DNA of 39,466 nucleotides, from contig JBKPBQ010000575.1 of assembly GCA_046726955.1 (NCBI GenBank), positions 1 to 39,466 on the forward strand, in the 5' to 3' direction. The notes under the pieces are model-generated. The model searched no databases. It was not told the origin of the DNA and saw only the letters and a program-made list of their open reading frames with translations. Made by a program: the position numbers and the translations under genes. The DNA is from CAVPGH01 sp046726955 (GTDB lineage Bacteria > Acidobacteriota > Vicinamibacteria > Fen-336). How positions within the stretch are numbered: the first letter of the stretch is position 1; every line of letters starts with the position of its first letter. This document shows positions 1 through 8,088 of this stretch, piece after piece.

Positions 1-885
1 GTCCCAGTCCCCGCCGATCTTCGTCGGGTCGTAAACGTAGGTGCGGAAGGTCCCCCGCGAGGGGGCCGTGTCCGCGTAGCGGAACTCGTGGCCGAGCCCG
101 TAGCCGAGGTTCGAGTAGTAGTCCGCGTAGAACGTCTGGTCGAGGCTGCGGCCCATCGCCCAGAAGAACCCGCTCCCGATGTTGTAGCCGCGCGACGAGG
201 AGTACCCGAAGTGCGGGAACAGGAAGCCCGTGGAGCGCTGGTCCTCCTCGATCGGGTAGTAGAGGATGGGCACGTAGAACGCGGGGACGGACTTCACCTT
301 GAACACGGCGTTCTTGGCGATGATGCGGTCGCCGACCTTGATGTCCGCGCTCGAGCTCGAGAAGGCCCAGCGCGGGTTGGGCTGGGCGCACGAGCTGAAC
401 TTGCCGCCCTCGACCTTGTAGTGCTTCTCGTCGAGCCGCTCGATGCGCGCACCCTCCACGAACACTCCCGGCTCCACGAAGCCGATCGCGTCCTCCAGCC
501 AGCCCTTGCCGGTGTCGTCCATCTCCATGCGCTTCGCGGACAGCCGCTCCTCGCCGCGCAGGAACACCACGTTGCCTTCCGCGACCACGCGGTGGCCGAT
601 GCTCCCGTCGGGCTTCGGGACCTCGTAGATGTCCATGGTGTCCGCCTGGAACCGCAGCTCGCCGATCTTCACGTCCACGAACCCGCGGGCCGCGAAGTGT
701 CCCGGGCCCACCTTCTCCTGCGTCTCCGCGCGCACGCGGATCTCGCCCGCGGCGAGGGCGGCCGCCGCCGGATCCTGGAACGTGGTCCGGGGGGGGCGCT
801 GCGCGGGCTGGCCGGAGGCGGGAGGCCCGGAGATGCCGAGCGCGGCGGCCAGGATGCTGGCGCGGATCGGAAAAGGTGATCGCAC
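1..885 (-). CDS. lptD: LptD, LPS-assembly outer membrane protein (N-terminal part, cut by window edge)
   Basis: Outer-membrane translocon that inserts lipopolysaccharide into the outer leaflet together with LptE. I translated 295 codons; the frame is still open at base 1, so the C-terminal barrel is missing. The N-terminus is a short basic stretch plus a hydrophobic segment ending in an Ala/Ser/Gly-rich region, consistent with a signal peptide. Residues about 45-200 look like the OstA/LptA-type periplasmic jellyroll. They are followed by the LptD signature YYPIEEDQRSTGFLFPHFGY (209-228) and strands rich in Tyr, Ser and Gly that begin the barrel. Cys166 in FSSCAQPNPRW fits the second conserved LptD cysteine; no cysteine precedes it. 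The start is the GTG at 885, because a TAA lies in frame seven codons upstream and no other start fits between. No Shine-Dalgarno is visible; a -10-like TAATCT ends 12 nt before the GTG. Confidence 0.9.
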   Translation of the reverse strand, partial: MRSPFPIRASILAAALGISGPPASGQPAQRPPRTTFQDPAAAALAAGEIRVRAETQEKVGPGHFAARGFVDVKIGELRFQADTMDIYEVPKPDGSIGHRVVAEGNVVFLRGEERLSAKRMEMDDTGKGWLEDAIGFVEPGVFVEGARIERLDEKHYKVEGGKFSSCAQPNPRWAFSSSSADIKVGDRIIAKNAVFKVKSVPAFYVPILYYPIEEDQRSTGFLFPHFGYSSSRGYNIGSGFFWAMGRSLDQTFYADYYSNLGYGLGHEFRYADTAPSRGTFRTYVYDPTKIGGDWD

Positions 886-897
886 GGTCGGGATGGC

Positions 898-906
898 AGA
901 TTAGCA
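898..906 (-). promoter_or_regulatory. Extended -10 element upstream of lptD
   Basis: On the minus strand this reads TGC-TAATCT, an extended -10 pattern, ending 12 nt before the GTG start of lptD. No good -35 is visible. The expected transcription start would give a leader of only about 5 nt. The surrounding 33 nt (880-912) closely match the start region of the binding-protein gene at 4227-4259. Confidence 0.45.
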
Positions 907-923
907 CGGCTCTCCGCAGGGTC

Positions 924-932
924 TGGTAGTCT
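924..932 (+). promoter_or_regulatory. Extended -10 element upstream of the metalloprotease
   Basis: TGG-TAGTCT, an extended -10 pattern, ends 29 nt before the ATG at 962. Between them lies a Shine-Dalgarno (AGAGGAG, 948-954). It is arranged divergently with the lptD element only 18 nt away, so the two promoters probably share upstream DNA. Confidence 0.4.
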
Positions 933-961
933 TCCCGCTCCCTGGCGAGAGGAGATTCGCG

Positions 962-3394
962 ATGCGGACGACGGCCGGCATCCTTCTTTTGTTATGGTGC
1001 GCGGCGGCTCCCGTCCCCGCCGCTCCCGAGACGACGTTCGCCGCGGCCACCGCCGGCCTCGCCCGCCAGGAAGGCCTCGTGCCCTTCTACTGGGACTCCG
1101 CGAAGGGCCGCCTCCTGCTCGAGGTCGTCTCCGGCGAGGAGATGCTCTACGGTGTCGGGCTCGCGGGAGGAGCCGGCCTCCTCGAGGTTTCGCTCGACCG
1201 CGGGCAGCTCGGCGAGCTCGGGCTCGTCCGCTTCACGCGCGTGGGGCCGCGCGTCCTCCTCGAGCAGCAGCAGACGGCCCATAGGAGCGGCGTCGCCGAC
1301 GCCGAGCGGACGCGCGTGGTCGCGGAGTCGTTCCCGTCCTCGGTGCTCGCCGGCTTCGACGTCCTCGCCGCGGAGGGCCCGCGCCTGCTCGTGGACGCGA
1401 CCGACTTCGCCCTCCGCGACACGCTCGTGCTTCCGGCGCTGCGCGCGGCGAAGCTCGGCGAGTGGAAGCAGGACGGTGCGCGCTCCTCTCCGCGCCTCGA
1501 GCGCACGGCGGCGTTCCCCCGCAACACGGAGATCGAAGCCCTCCTCACGTTCACCTCGGACGCCCCGCCTCCGGCGGTGGCCGCCGTGCTGCCCGACGGC
1601 CGGACGCTCAGCCTGACCGTGCACCACACGTTCCTGAAGCTCCCGGAGCCGGGCTTCGTCCCCCGGCGGCTCGACCCGCGCGTGGGCTTCATTCCCCAGG
1701 CTTTCCTGGACCACACGGCTCCCTACACGGAGCCGATCGAGCGCTACGTCGCCTCGCGGTGGCGCCTCGTGAAGAAGGACCCTGGCGCGGACGTGTCGGC
1801 GCCGGTCGAGCCCATCGTCTACTACCTCGACCGCGGCCTGCCGGAGCCGGAGCGCACGGCCGTGCGCGAGGCGGCGCTCTGGTGGAACCACGCGTTCCGG
1901 GAGGCCGGGTTCGAGGGCGCGCTCGTCGTCCGCGACCTGCCCGAGGGGGCGACCTTCCTCGACGCGCGCTACTCGGGGATCGAGTGGATCAACCGCGCGG
2001 ACAGGGCGTGGTCGATCGGCGATTTCCAGGCCGACCCCCGGACCGGCGAGATCCTGCACGCCGTCGCGCGCATCGACTCGCATCGGCGCCGCACCACGTC
2101 GCGGATGTGGCAGAACCTCGTCTCGCCCTCGCGGTCCTGCAGCGCGCTCGACGCCCCGGACCTCGCCGCGCTCCTCGCCGGCGGCGAGCCCGAGGTGTCC
2201 GAGGAGTCGCTCGTGCTCGCCCGCCTGCGCTACCTCGCCGCGCACGAGGTGGGCCACACGCTCGGCCTCATGCACAACTTCGCGGCCACCACGTTCGGCT
2301 GGGGCTCCGTCATGGACTACCTGGCTCCCCACATCGAGCGGCGGGGCGGCCGGCTGGACCTCTCCGATGCCTATCCCACCGACGTCGGCTCGTACGACCG
2401 CCTGGCCATCCGCTGGGGCTACGCGACGCAAGGCGATCCCGAGCGGCTCGACCAGGTCGTCCGCGAGGCCTACGCGCGGGGCGACGTCTACCCGCTCGAC
2501 GACGACCCGCGCTGGGCGGAGTACGACTGGGGGAAGGATCCGGGGGAGTGGCTCTCCAAGTCGCAGGCGGTGCGCTCGCTCCTCCTCGAGCGCTTCGGCG
2601 CCGGGCAGCTCCGTCCGGGCGAGCCGCTCTACTCGCTGCAAGCCCGCTTCGGCCTCGCCTACCTCTACCACCGCTTCGCGATCCAGGCCGCGCAGGGCTA
2701 CGTGGGCGGCGTCTACCAGACGAACGCGCTCGCCGGAGACGGCCAGGTGCCCGTACGCGCGGTGGACACGGCGACGCAGCGGCGCGCCCTCGAGCAGCTG
2801 CTGGTCGCCCTCGAGCCCGCAAACCTCGACGTGCCCGACGGCGCGCTCGCCTCCCTCGTCCCTCCCCCGTCCGGGATGCGCCGGAGCCGCGAGCAGGTCG
2901 CCTCGGAGGCGGGTGCTTTCTCGAGCCCGCTCACCGCCGCGCGCATCCTCGCCGACCTCGTCGTCCGGCCGCTGCTCGAGCCCGAGCGCGCGGCGCGTCT
3001 CACGCTCGCCACGGGCGACGACGCCTTGACCCTCTCCGCTCTCCTCGCCCGGCTGGAGCAGGCGACGTGGGGCGCACCCGCAGCCGCCACGCCCCGTCTG
3101 CGGGCGCTGCAGCGCGTCGCGCAGCGCGTCGCCCTCGACGCCCTGCTCGACGTCGCAACGCGAGCCGACGCGTCGCCGGAGGTGCGCGCGACCGCGACGC
3201 GCTACGTGTTCCTGCTCGGGGAAAGGCTCGAGGAGCGGTCGCGGACCGCCGCCGACCCCGCGACGAAGGCGCACCTGTGGCTGGCCGCGCGCGACGTTAG
3301 GGACGTGCTCTCGCCGCCGGAGTCGCACCGCAGCCGTCCCGCGCCGCCGCCCGCTCCCCCGGGACGGCCGATCGGCGCGCCGGCCGACTACTGA
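962..3394 (+). CDS. Secreted zinc-dependent metalloprotease (DUF5117/DUF5118-type metzincin)
   Basis: An 810-residue exported protein with a clear signal peptide (Arg near the N-terminus, Leu-rich core at about residues 7-15, Ala/Pro-rich cleavage region near 22). The zinc site HEVGHTLGLMH (His428, Glu429, His432, His438) is the extended metzincin motif, and VMDY with Met451 gives the Met-turn. This architecture, with a beta-rich N-terminal half and a helical C-terminal half, is typical of the DUF5117/zinc-dependent metalloprotease family common in Acidobacteriota and Bacteroidota. Substrates are not known. The last 20 residues are Pro/Ala-rich, a likely flexible tail. The start is supported by the Shine-Dalgarno at 948-954. 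It is a single gene, divergent from lptD and convergent with the binding-protein gene, 25 nt apart. The active-site residues are intact, so it is probably a working peptidase. Confidence 0.88.
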   Translation: MRTTAGILLLLWCAAAPVPAAPETTFAAATAGLARQEGLVPFYWDSAKGRLLLEVVSGEEMLYGVGLAGGAGLLEVSLDRGQLGELGLVRFTRVGPRVLLEQQQTAHRSGVADAERTRVVAESFPSSVLAGFDVLAAEGPRLLVDATDFALRDTLVLPALRAAKLGEWKQDGARSSPRLERTAAFPRNTEIEALLTFTSDAPPPAVAAVLPDGRTLSLTVHHTFLKLPEPGFVPRRLDPRVGFIPQAFLDHTAPYTEPIERYVASRWRLVKKDPGADVSAPVEPIVYYLDRGLPEPERTAVREAALWWNHAFREAGFEGALVVRDLPEGATFLDARYSGIEWINRADRAWSIGDFQADPRTGEILHAVARIDSHRRRTTSRMWQNLVSPSRSCSALDAPDLAALLAGGEPEVSEESLVLARLRYLAAHEVGHTLGLMHNFAATTFGWGSVMDYLAPHIERRGGRLDLSDAYPTDVGSYDRLAIRWGYATQGDPERLDQVVREAYARGDVYPLDDDPRWAEYDWGKDPGEWLSKSQAVRSLLLERFGAGQLRPGEPLYSLQARFGLAYLYHRFAIQAAQGYVGGVYQTNALAGDGQVPVRAVDTATQRRALEQLLVALEPANLDVPDGALASLVPPPSGMRRSREQVASEAGAFSSPLTAARILADLVVRPLLEPERAARLTLATGDDALTLSALLARLEQATWGAPAAATPRLRALQRVAQRVALDALLDVATRADASPEVRATATRYVFLLGERLEERSRTAADPATKAHLWLAARDVRDVLSPPESHRSRPAPPPAPPGRPIGAPADY

Positions 3395-3419
3395 CCGCGC
3401 GAGCGGTACGCGAGGCGGC

Positions 3420-4232
3420 TCAGGGCGTCTGCTCGCCCCGGGCCTGGCGCAGCACTTCCGGCGCCTCCGCCCCGAAGTACTTCACGACCAGCCGATTCCA
3501 GGTGGGCGTGCGCCGAGTGCTCGCCACGTACTCGGAGAGCGCCTGGAGGAGCTGGGGCGACTTCCTGGACACTCCCCACGCCAGCGCTCCCGGCGATCCG
3601 AGGAAGAGGCCGAGCTGGAGGCCGGGGTCCGCGCGCCGCGCCGAGATCGCGTTCTCGACGCCGAGAACGATCGCTCCCACCCGCCCCGACTGCAGGGCCT
3701 CGGGCAGGTGTCCCGACGCGACACCGTCGTCCACCTGTCCCGCCGGCACGCCCGCCGCCGCCACCGCGTCCGCCATGCTCGTCCCCTTCACGGTGCCGAC
3801 CTTCTCTGCGCGCAGCTCCTCGAGCGTCTTCACCACGCGGTGGGGCGAGCGCGTGACCACGACGTTCCGGGTCGGGAAGACCTCGGGCGTGAACTCGATG
3901 AGCTTGCGCCTCGCCTCGGTCGCGGTGAAGCGGCCGGCGATGAGGTCGCCCTTTCCCTGCAGGAGAGCCGGCACGAGCGCGTCCCAGGCCCCGGCGTTCA
4001 CGACCTCGAGCTTCACTCCCTGGAGGCGGGCGAAGCCCTCGAGCAGCTCGCGGTCGAGCCCGCGTCCGGGCTGGGCGGTGAGGAACTCGTCCTCGGCGTC
4101 GTCCACGATGCCGAGGACGCGCAGCGAGCCGCGCGCCTTGATCTCGGGGAGGTCGTCGGCGGAGAGGACGGGGATGAACGCGGCGATCGCCGCGGCGCCG
4201 ACCACGGTCCAGAGGGCGATGGAAATTCGCAC
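3420..4232 (-). CDS. Periplasmic solute-binding protein, family 3 (amino-acid-binding-like)
   Basis: A 270-residue protein with an N-terminal hydrophobic export signal (about residues 4-24) followed by a SBP_bac_3 fold. The mature protein opens with the typical LPEIKARGSLRVLGI strand and continues through the GLDRELLEGFARLQG and LLQGKGDLIAGRFTATEARR segments that shape the ligand cleft in this family. Such proteins normally deliver polar amino acids or similar solutes to an ABC permease, or serve as the sensory part of MltF-type lytic transglycosylases. Here there is neither a transglycosylase domain nor a permease or ATPase gene next to it, so it is an orphan. No lipobox cysteine is seen, so it is probably soluble in the periplasm. 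The start is the GTG at 4232; no Shine-Dalgarno precedes it. The ligand cannot be told from sequence alone. Confidence 0.82.
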   Translation of the reverse strand: MRISIALWTVVGAAAIAAFIPVLSADDLPEIKARGSLRVLGIVDDAEDEFLTAQPGRGLDRELLEGFARLQGVKLEVVNAGAWDALVPALLQGKGDLIAGRFTATEARRKLIEFTPEVFPTRNVVVTRSPHRVVKTLEELRAEKVGTVKGTSMADAVAAAGVPAGQVDDGVASGHLPEALQSGRVGAIVLGVENAISARRADPGLQLGLFLGSPGALAWGVSRKSPQLLQALSEYVASTRRTPTWNRLVVKYFGAEAPEVLRQARGEQTP

Positions 4233-4244
4233 GGTCGCTGCAGG

Positions 4245-4253
4245 AGACTAGCA
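4245..4253 (-). promoter_or_regulatory. Extended -10 element upstream of the binding protein
   Basis: Minus strand TGC-TAGTCT, ending 12 nt before the GTG at 4232, the same spacing as at lptD. Flanking bases also match: GAGCCGTGCTA upstream and CGACCGTGCGA over the start codon are identical in the two genes. Confidence 0.45.
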
Positions 4254-4265
4254 CGGCTCCCAGGC

Positions 4266-4294
4266 TTGACGTCGTGGGGCGGTGGTCCTAGGAT
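4266..4294 (+). promoter_or_regulatory. Sigma70-type promoter for the REC-ATPase regulator
   Basis: TTGACG (4266-4271), a 17-nt spacer, then TAGGAT (4289-4294). This gives 5 of 6 matches to the -35 consensus and 4 of 6 to the -10, with ideal spacing. Transcription should start near 4301, leaving a leader of about 27 nt with GAGGA just before the ATG at 4328. It is one of the best-looking promoters in the window. Confidence 0.65.
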
Positions 4295-4327
4295 CGGGAC
4301 GCTCGTTCTTCCCCCGTCGAGGACGCG

Positions 4328-5161
4328 ATGCAGAGGATTCTCGTCGTCGACGACGACCCCACGACGCTGCAGATGATCCGCCACCAGCTCAAGTCGGCGG
4401 GCTATGCCGTCGAGACCGCGGACGACGGCGAGAAGGCGCTCGCCCTCATCCGTCGCCGGCGGTTCGACCTCGTGCTCCTCGACGTGTGGATGCCGGGGAT
4501 GGATGGCCTGGCCATGCTCACCCGGCTCCGCGACGAGTCCTTTCCCCCCAAGGTGGTGGTGATGACCGCGGACGACGCCCCCGAGACCCTCCTCAAGGCC
4601 ATCCGCGAGCGGGCTCACCACTACATGAAGAAGCCGGTCGAGCCCAAGGCGCTCAAGACGCTGGTGGAGTCCGTCCTCGCCTCGCCGTCGGAGGTGCCGC
4701 CGGTCGAGGTGATCTCCGCCAAGGCCGATTGGCTGGAGCTGCTCGTCCCCTGCGACCGCGACGCCGCGGAGCGCATCCACGACTTCGTGCTGCGCCTGGA
4801 GACGGACCTGCCCGAGGACGTGCGCGAGAACGTGGGCCAGGCCTTCCGCGAGCTGCTCATGAACGCCGTCGAGTGGGGCGGGAAGCTCGATCCGCGGCAG
4901 AAGGTCCGCATCGCCTGCCTGCGCGCGCGGCGCATGCTCCTCTTCCGCATCGCCGATCCCGGAAAGGGGTTCAACTTCAAGGAGCTCCCCCACGCCGCCA
5001 TCAACAACCCGACGGACTCGCCCCTCGAGCACGCGGTCGTCCGTCAGGAGAAGGGGCTGCGGCCGGGGGGGTTCGGGCTCCTCATGACGCGCCAGATGGT
5101 GGACGAGCTGCTGTACAACGAGGCGCACAACGAGGTCGTCTTCGTCAAGTACCTCGACTGA
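4328..5161 (+). CDS. Response regulator with RsbW-like HATPase output domain
   Basis: A 277-residue cytoplasmic protein with two domains. Residues 1-118 are a receiver domain with acidic pocket Asp8-Asp10, phospho-acceptor Asp52, Thr80 and the Lys101/102-Pro loop. Residues about 140-277 are a HATPase_c domain of the anti-sigma/serine-kinase kind: the N-box is FRELLMNAVEWGG (Glu175, Asn179), the G1 box is ADPGKGF (from 209), and the G2 box is GGFGLLMTRQMVDEL. There is no DNA-binding domain and no dimerisation/phospho-acceptor His region. Receiver-RsbW fusions usually act by partner switching, where phosphorylation alters binding or phosphorylation of an anti-sigma antagonist. No STAS partner is seen in the window. 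Its own promoter lies at 4266-4294. It converges with the hybrid kinase, whose last 17 nt overlap it, and that kinase is a natural candidate to phosphorylate Asp52. Confidence 0.88.
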   Translation: MQRILVVDDDPTTLQMIRHQLKSAGYAVETADDGEKALALIRRRRFDLVLLDVWMPGMDGLAMLTRLRDESFPPKVVVMTADDAPETLLKAIRERAHHYMKKPVEPKALKTLVESVLASPSEVPPVEVISAKADWLELLVPCDRDAAERIHDFVLRLETDLPEDVRENVGQAFRELLMNAVEWGGKLDPRQKVRIACLRARRMLLFRIADPGKGFNFKELPHAAINNPTDSPLEHAVVRQEKGLRPGGFGLLMTRQMVDELLYNEAHNEVVFVKYLD

Positions 5162-8072
5162 CGGAGCGGCGGGCCTTCGCCCGCGGGCGCGCGTGCTTTC
5201 GCTCGCGCCGGCGCTGCGGCGGGCGCACGAGCTCGTCGAGGGCGACCGTCACCTTCGCGAGCTCGCGCTCGAGCTGCGCCACGACGGGGGGAGCGCCGCC
5301 CGCGTCTCCGGCCTCGCCCATCCGCTGCAGGCGGAAGGCGACCTCGGTGGCGGCGGCGGCGGCGAAGTTCGACACCGCGCCCTTGAGCGCGTGGGCCGCC
5401 GCCTGCAGGGCGCGCGCGTCGCCCGCGGAGACGGCGCGGTGGATGTCGGCGAGCTTCCTGGGGGCGTCGCTCCGGAAAGTCCGGACGAGGGACGCGAGGG
5501 CGCGGCGGTCGCCCCCGACGCGCTCGAGGAGGAGCGTCGAGTCGACGGCGCCGGACGCCGGGGGCTCCGGCGGTGCCTCCGGCTTCTTGCTCGCCGGCTC
5601 CCGGCCTGACGTCACGCGCTTGATGGCCGCCTGGAGCTCCCGGGGGTGGAGCGGCTTGGCGAGGTAGTCGTCCATCCCCGCAGCCAGGCACCTCTCGGCG
5701 TCGCCCTTGAGAGCGTGTGCGGTCACCGCGACGATCGGGACGTGGCCGCCCGTCGTCTGCTCGCGGGCACGGATGGCCGCCGCCGTCTCCAGGCCGTCGA
5801 GCTCCGGCATCTGCACGTCCATCAGGACGAGGTCGAACGGCTCGTGCTCGAAGAGGGCGAGCGCCTCCCGGCCGTTGTCCGCCACTACCGCGGAGTGACC
5901 CGCCCGCTCGAGCATGCCCACCGCGACCTGCTGGTTGACGGGGTTGTCCTCGGCGACGAGAACGCGCAGCCTCCGGGTCTCCGGCGCAGGGGCTTCGCCA
6001 TCGGTCGTCTTCGACCGCGCCATGGCGCGCGGGTCGAGCACGGCCATGATCGCGTCCATGAGGTCCGACTGCTTGATGGGCTTCGTGAGGTAGCTGGAGA
6101 TCCCGGCCTCGCGGCAGCGGTCGCGGTCGTCCGTCCGCGGACCGGAGGTGAGCATCATGATCGTGGCCCGGGCGAGCCGCGGGCTCTTGCAGATCTCCTC
6201 GGCCAGGCCGAAGCCGTCCATCCCCGGCATCTGGGCGTCGACCAGCACGAGGGCGTAGGGGCGTCGCGCCTTCACCGCCCGTCGCATCTCGGCGAGCGCT
6301 TCCCGGCCGCCGCTCGCGGCCTTGGGCCGCATCCGCCACTGGCGGAACACCTCCTCGAGGATGCGGCGGTTCGTGGCGTTGTCGTCCACCACGAGGACGC
6401 GCAGGCCCCGCAGCTTCGGGAAGCGCCGGGCCTTTCTCCGCCCGCGGGCGGGCAGGGGGAAGCGCGCCGCGAAGCGGAAGCGGCTCCCCCGGCCCGGCTC
6501 GCTGTCCACCGTGATGCGGCCGCCCATGAGCTCGACGAGCTGGGCGGAGATCGACAGGCCCAGCCCCGTCCCCCCGTACTCGCGCGTGGTCGAGCTGTCC
6601 GCCTGCTCGAAGGCGCGGAACACGAGCGCCTGCTTCTCGCGGGGGATGCCGATGCCCGTGTCGGCGACGAGGAAACGGAGGACGATCTCGTCGCCCGCCA
6701 CCTTCTCCTTCTCGACCTGGACGAGGACCTCGCCCTTCTCCGTGAACTTGATGGCGTTGCCCACGAGGTTCACGATCACCTGCCGCAGCCGGCTTGCGTC
6801 GCCCACCACGCGGTCGGGCACCTCGGGGGCGATGCGCCCCGCGAGCTCCAGGCCTTTCTGGTGCGCGCGCACGGCCAGGGTGCGTAGCGTGTCCCCGAGG
6901 GCCTCCCGCAGGTCGAACTCCTCGTGGAGGAGGTCGAGCCGGCCCGCCTCGATCTTCGAGAAGTCGAGGATGTCGTTGATGAGGCCGAGCAGCGACTCCG
7001 CGGAATCCTTGAGCGTCGTGAGGTACTCGCGCTGGTCCGCGCGCAGCGAGGTGTCGAGGAGCAGCTCCGCCATCCCGATGACCGCGTTCATCGGGGTGCG
7101 GATCTCGTGGCTCATGTTGGCGAGGAAGTCGCTTTTCGCCCGGTTGGCGGCGTCCGCCGCCTCCCTCGCCTTGCGCAGCTCCTCCGCCACCTTCCTCTGG
7201 TCGGTGACGTCCCGCGCGATCGCGTAGATGAGCCCTTCCTCGGGTACGGGCGTGCTGTTCCAGGACAGCCAGCGGTAGGACCCGTCCTTGTGCTGGTAGC
7301 GGTGCTCGAAGCCCTCGCTCCCCTTGCCGGCGGCGACGCTGGCCGCCTCCCGCCGGGCCATCGCCATGTCCTCGGGATGCACGTAACGAAAGTAGGGATG
7401 GGACATGAGCTCCGCCGTCGTCCAGCCGAGCGTCTTCTCCCAGGCCGCATTGAGCCTCTGGAAGTACCCGTTGACGCCGGCGATGCAGAGCATGTCGGGG
7501 GAGGCTTCGAAGAAGGTGGCGAGCTCCGCTTGCATGCGCATGCGCTCGCGGAACTGCCCGATCTGGCGGCCCACCGCCGCCAGCATCTCGAGCAGCTCGT
7601 CGTCGGGCTGGCGGATCTCGCGGCTGAAGAACTCGAGGACCGCGATGACCTCGCCGTCGGGGAGGCGGATCGGGAAGCCGAGGGCCGCGTGCAGGCCCTC
7701 GCGGTCGGCCACCTTCGCGCGGGGGAAGTTCGCGTCCTGCACCACGTCCGGGATCCACGCCGGCTTCCCGGTCGTCCACACGCGGCCCGGCAGGCCGGTC
7801 CCGGGTGCGAACGTGATCTTGAGGCTGACCGCGTCGAACTCGGGGAACGCGGCCCCTTCGGGGCTCCACACCTCGGCGCACCGCAGCACTCCCTCCGTCG
7901 CGTCCACGCGCCAGAGCGCGCCGTGCTCCCACCCGAGCGTCTCGCAGATCGCGCGCAGGATGCGCGGCGTCGCCTGCTCGAGGGAGCGGGACTCCGCGAG
8001 CGCGCGCGCCGTCTCGTACTGGGCGTGCAGCCGCCGGACGGCCTCGTTCTCGGGCAGGCGGTGCGGCTCCAC
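5145..8072 (-). CDS. Hybrid sensor histidine kinase, GAF-PAS-HisKA-HATPase-REC-REC-HPt
   Basis: A 975-residue multi-step phosphorelay kinase without membrane segments, so probably cytoplasmic. Domains in order: GAF (about 25-175), PAS with PAC (about 185-300), HisKA with His322 in SHEIRTPMNAV, HATPase with N-box NLVGNAIKF (435-443) and G boxes DTGIGIP (471) and GTGLGLS (501), receiver 1 with Asp612 and Lys664, receiver 2 with Asp752, and a C-terminal HPt with His894 in AAHALKG. All phosphotransfer residues are present, so the relay His-Asp-Asp-His appears complete, but there is no output domain and a separate regulator is needed. The start is the GTG at 8072, 16 nt after the fabI stop, so it is probably transcribed with fabI. 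The tail after residue 950 is very rich in Arg. The stimulus is unknown. Confidence 0.93.
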   Translation of the reverse strand: MEPHRLPENEAVRRLHAQYETARALAESRSLEQATPRILRAICETLGWEHGALWRVDATEGVLRCAEVWSPEGAAFPEFDAVSLKITFAPGTGLPGRVWTTGKPAWIPDVVQDANFPRAKVADREGLHAALGFPIRLPDGEVIAVLEFFSREIRQPDDELLEMLAAVGRQIGQFRERMRMQAELATFFEASPDMLCIAGVNGYFQRLNAAWEKTLGWTTAELMSHPYFRYVHPEDMAMARREAASVAAGKGSEGFEHRYQHKDGSYRWLSWNSTPVPEEGLIYAIARDVTDQRKVAEELRKAREAADAANRAKSDFLANMSHEIRTPMNAVIGMAELLLDTSLRADQREYLTTLKDSAESLLGLINDILDFSKIEAGRLDLLHEEFDLREALGDTLRTLAVRAHQKGLELAGRIAPEVPDRVVGDASRLRQVIVNLVGNAIKFTEKGEVLVQVEKEKVAGDEIVLRFLVADTGIGIPREKQALVFRAFEQADSSTTREYGGTGLGLSISAQLVELMGGRITVDSEPGRGSRFRFAARFPLPARGRRKARRFPKLRGLRVLVVDDNATNRRILEEVFRQWRMRPKAASGGREALAEMRRAVKARRPYALVLVDAQMPGMDGFGLAEEICKSPRLARATIMMLTSGPRTDDRDRCREAGISSYLTKPIKQSDLMDAIMAVLDPRAMARSKTTDGEAPAPETRRLRVLVAEDNPVNQQVAVGMLERAGHSAVVADNGREALALFEHEPFDLVLMDVQMPELDGLETAAAIRAREQTTGGHVPIVAVTAHALKGDAERCLAAGMDDYLAKPLHPRELQAAIKRVTSGREPASKKPEAPPEPPASGAVDSTLLLERVGGDRRALASLVRTFRSDAPRKLADIHRAVSAGDARALQAAAHALKGAVSNFAAAAATEVAFRLQRMGEAGDAGGAPPVVAQLERELAKVTVALDELVRPPQRRRERKHARPRAKARRSVSRGT

Positions 8073-8088
8073 GTCGAGGCTCAGGGGC

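Noticed and set aside
88..904. Plus-strand frames opposite lptD
   Set aside because: Translation on the minus strand gives unmistakable LptD; the plus-strand frames have no family features.
992..3328. A long minus-strand frame opposite the metalloprotease
   Set aside because: It is an antisense frame with low-complexity Arg/Glu/Val composition and no motif, opposite a gene with an intact HEVGHTLGLMH site.
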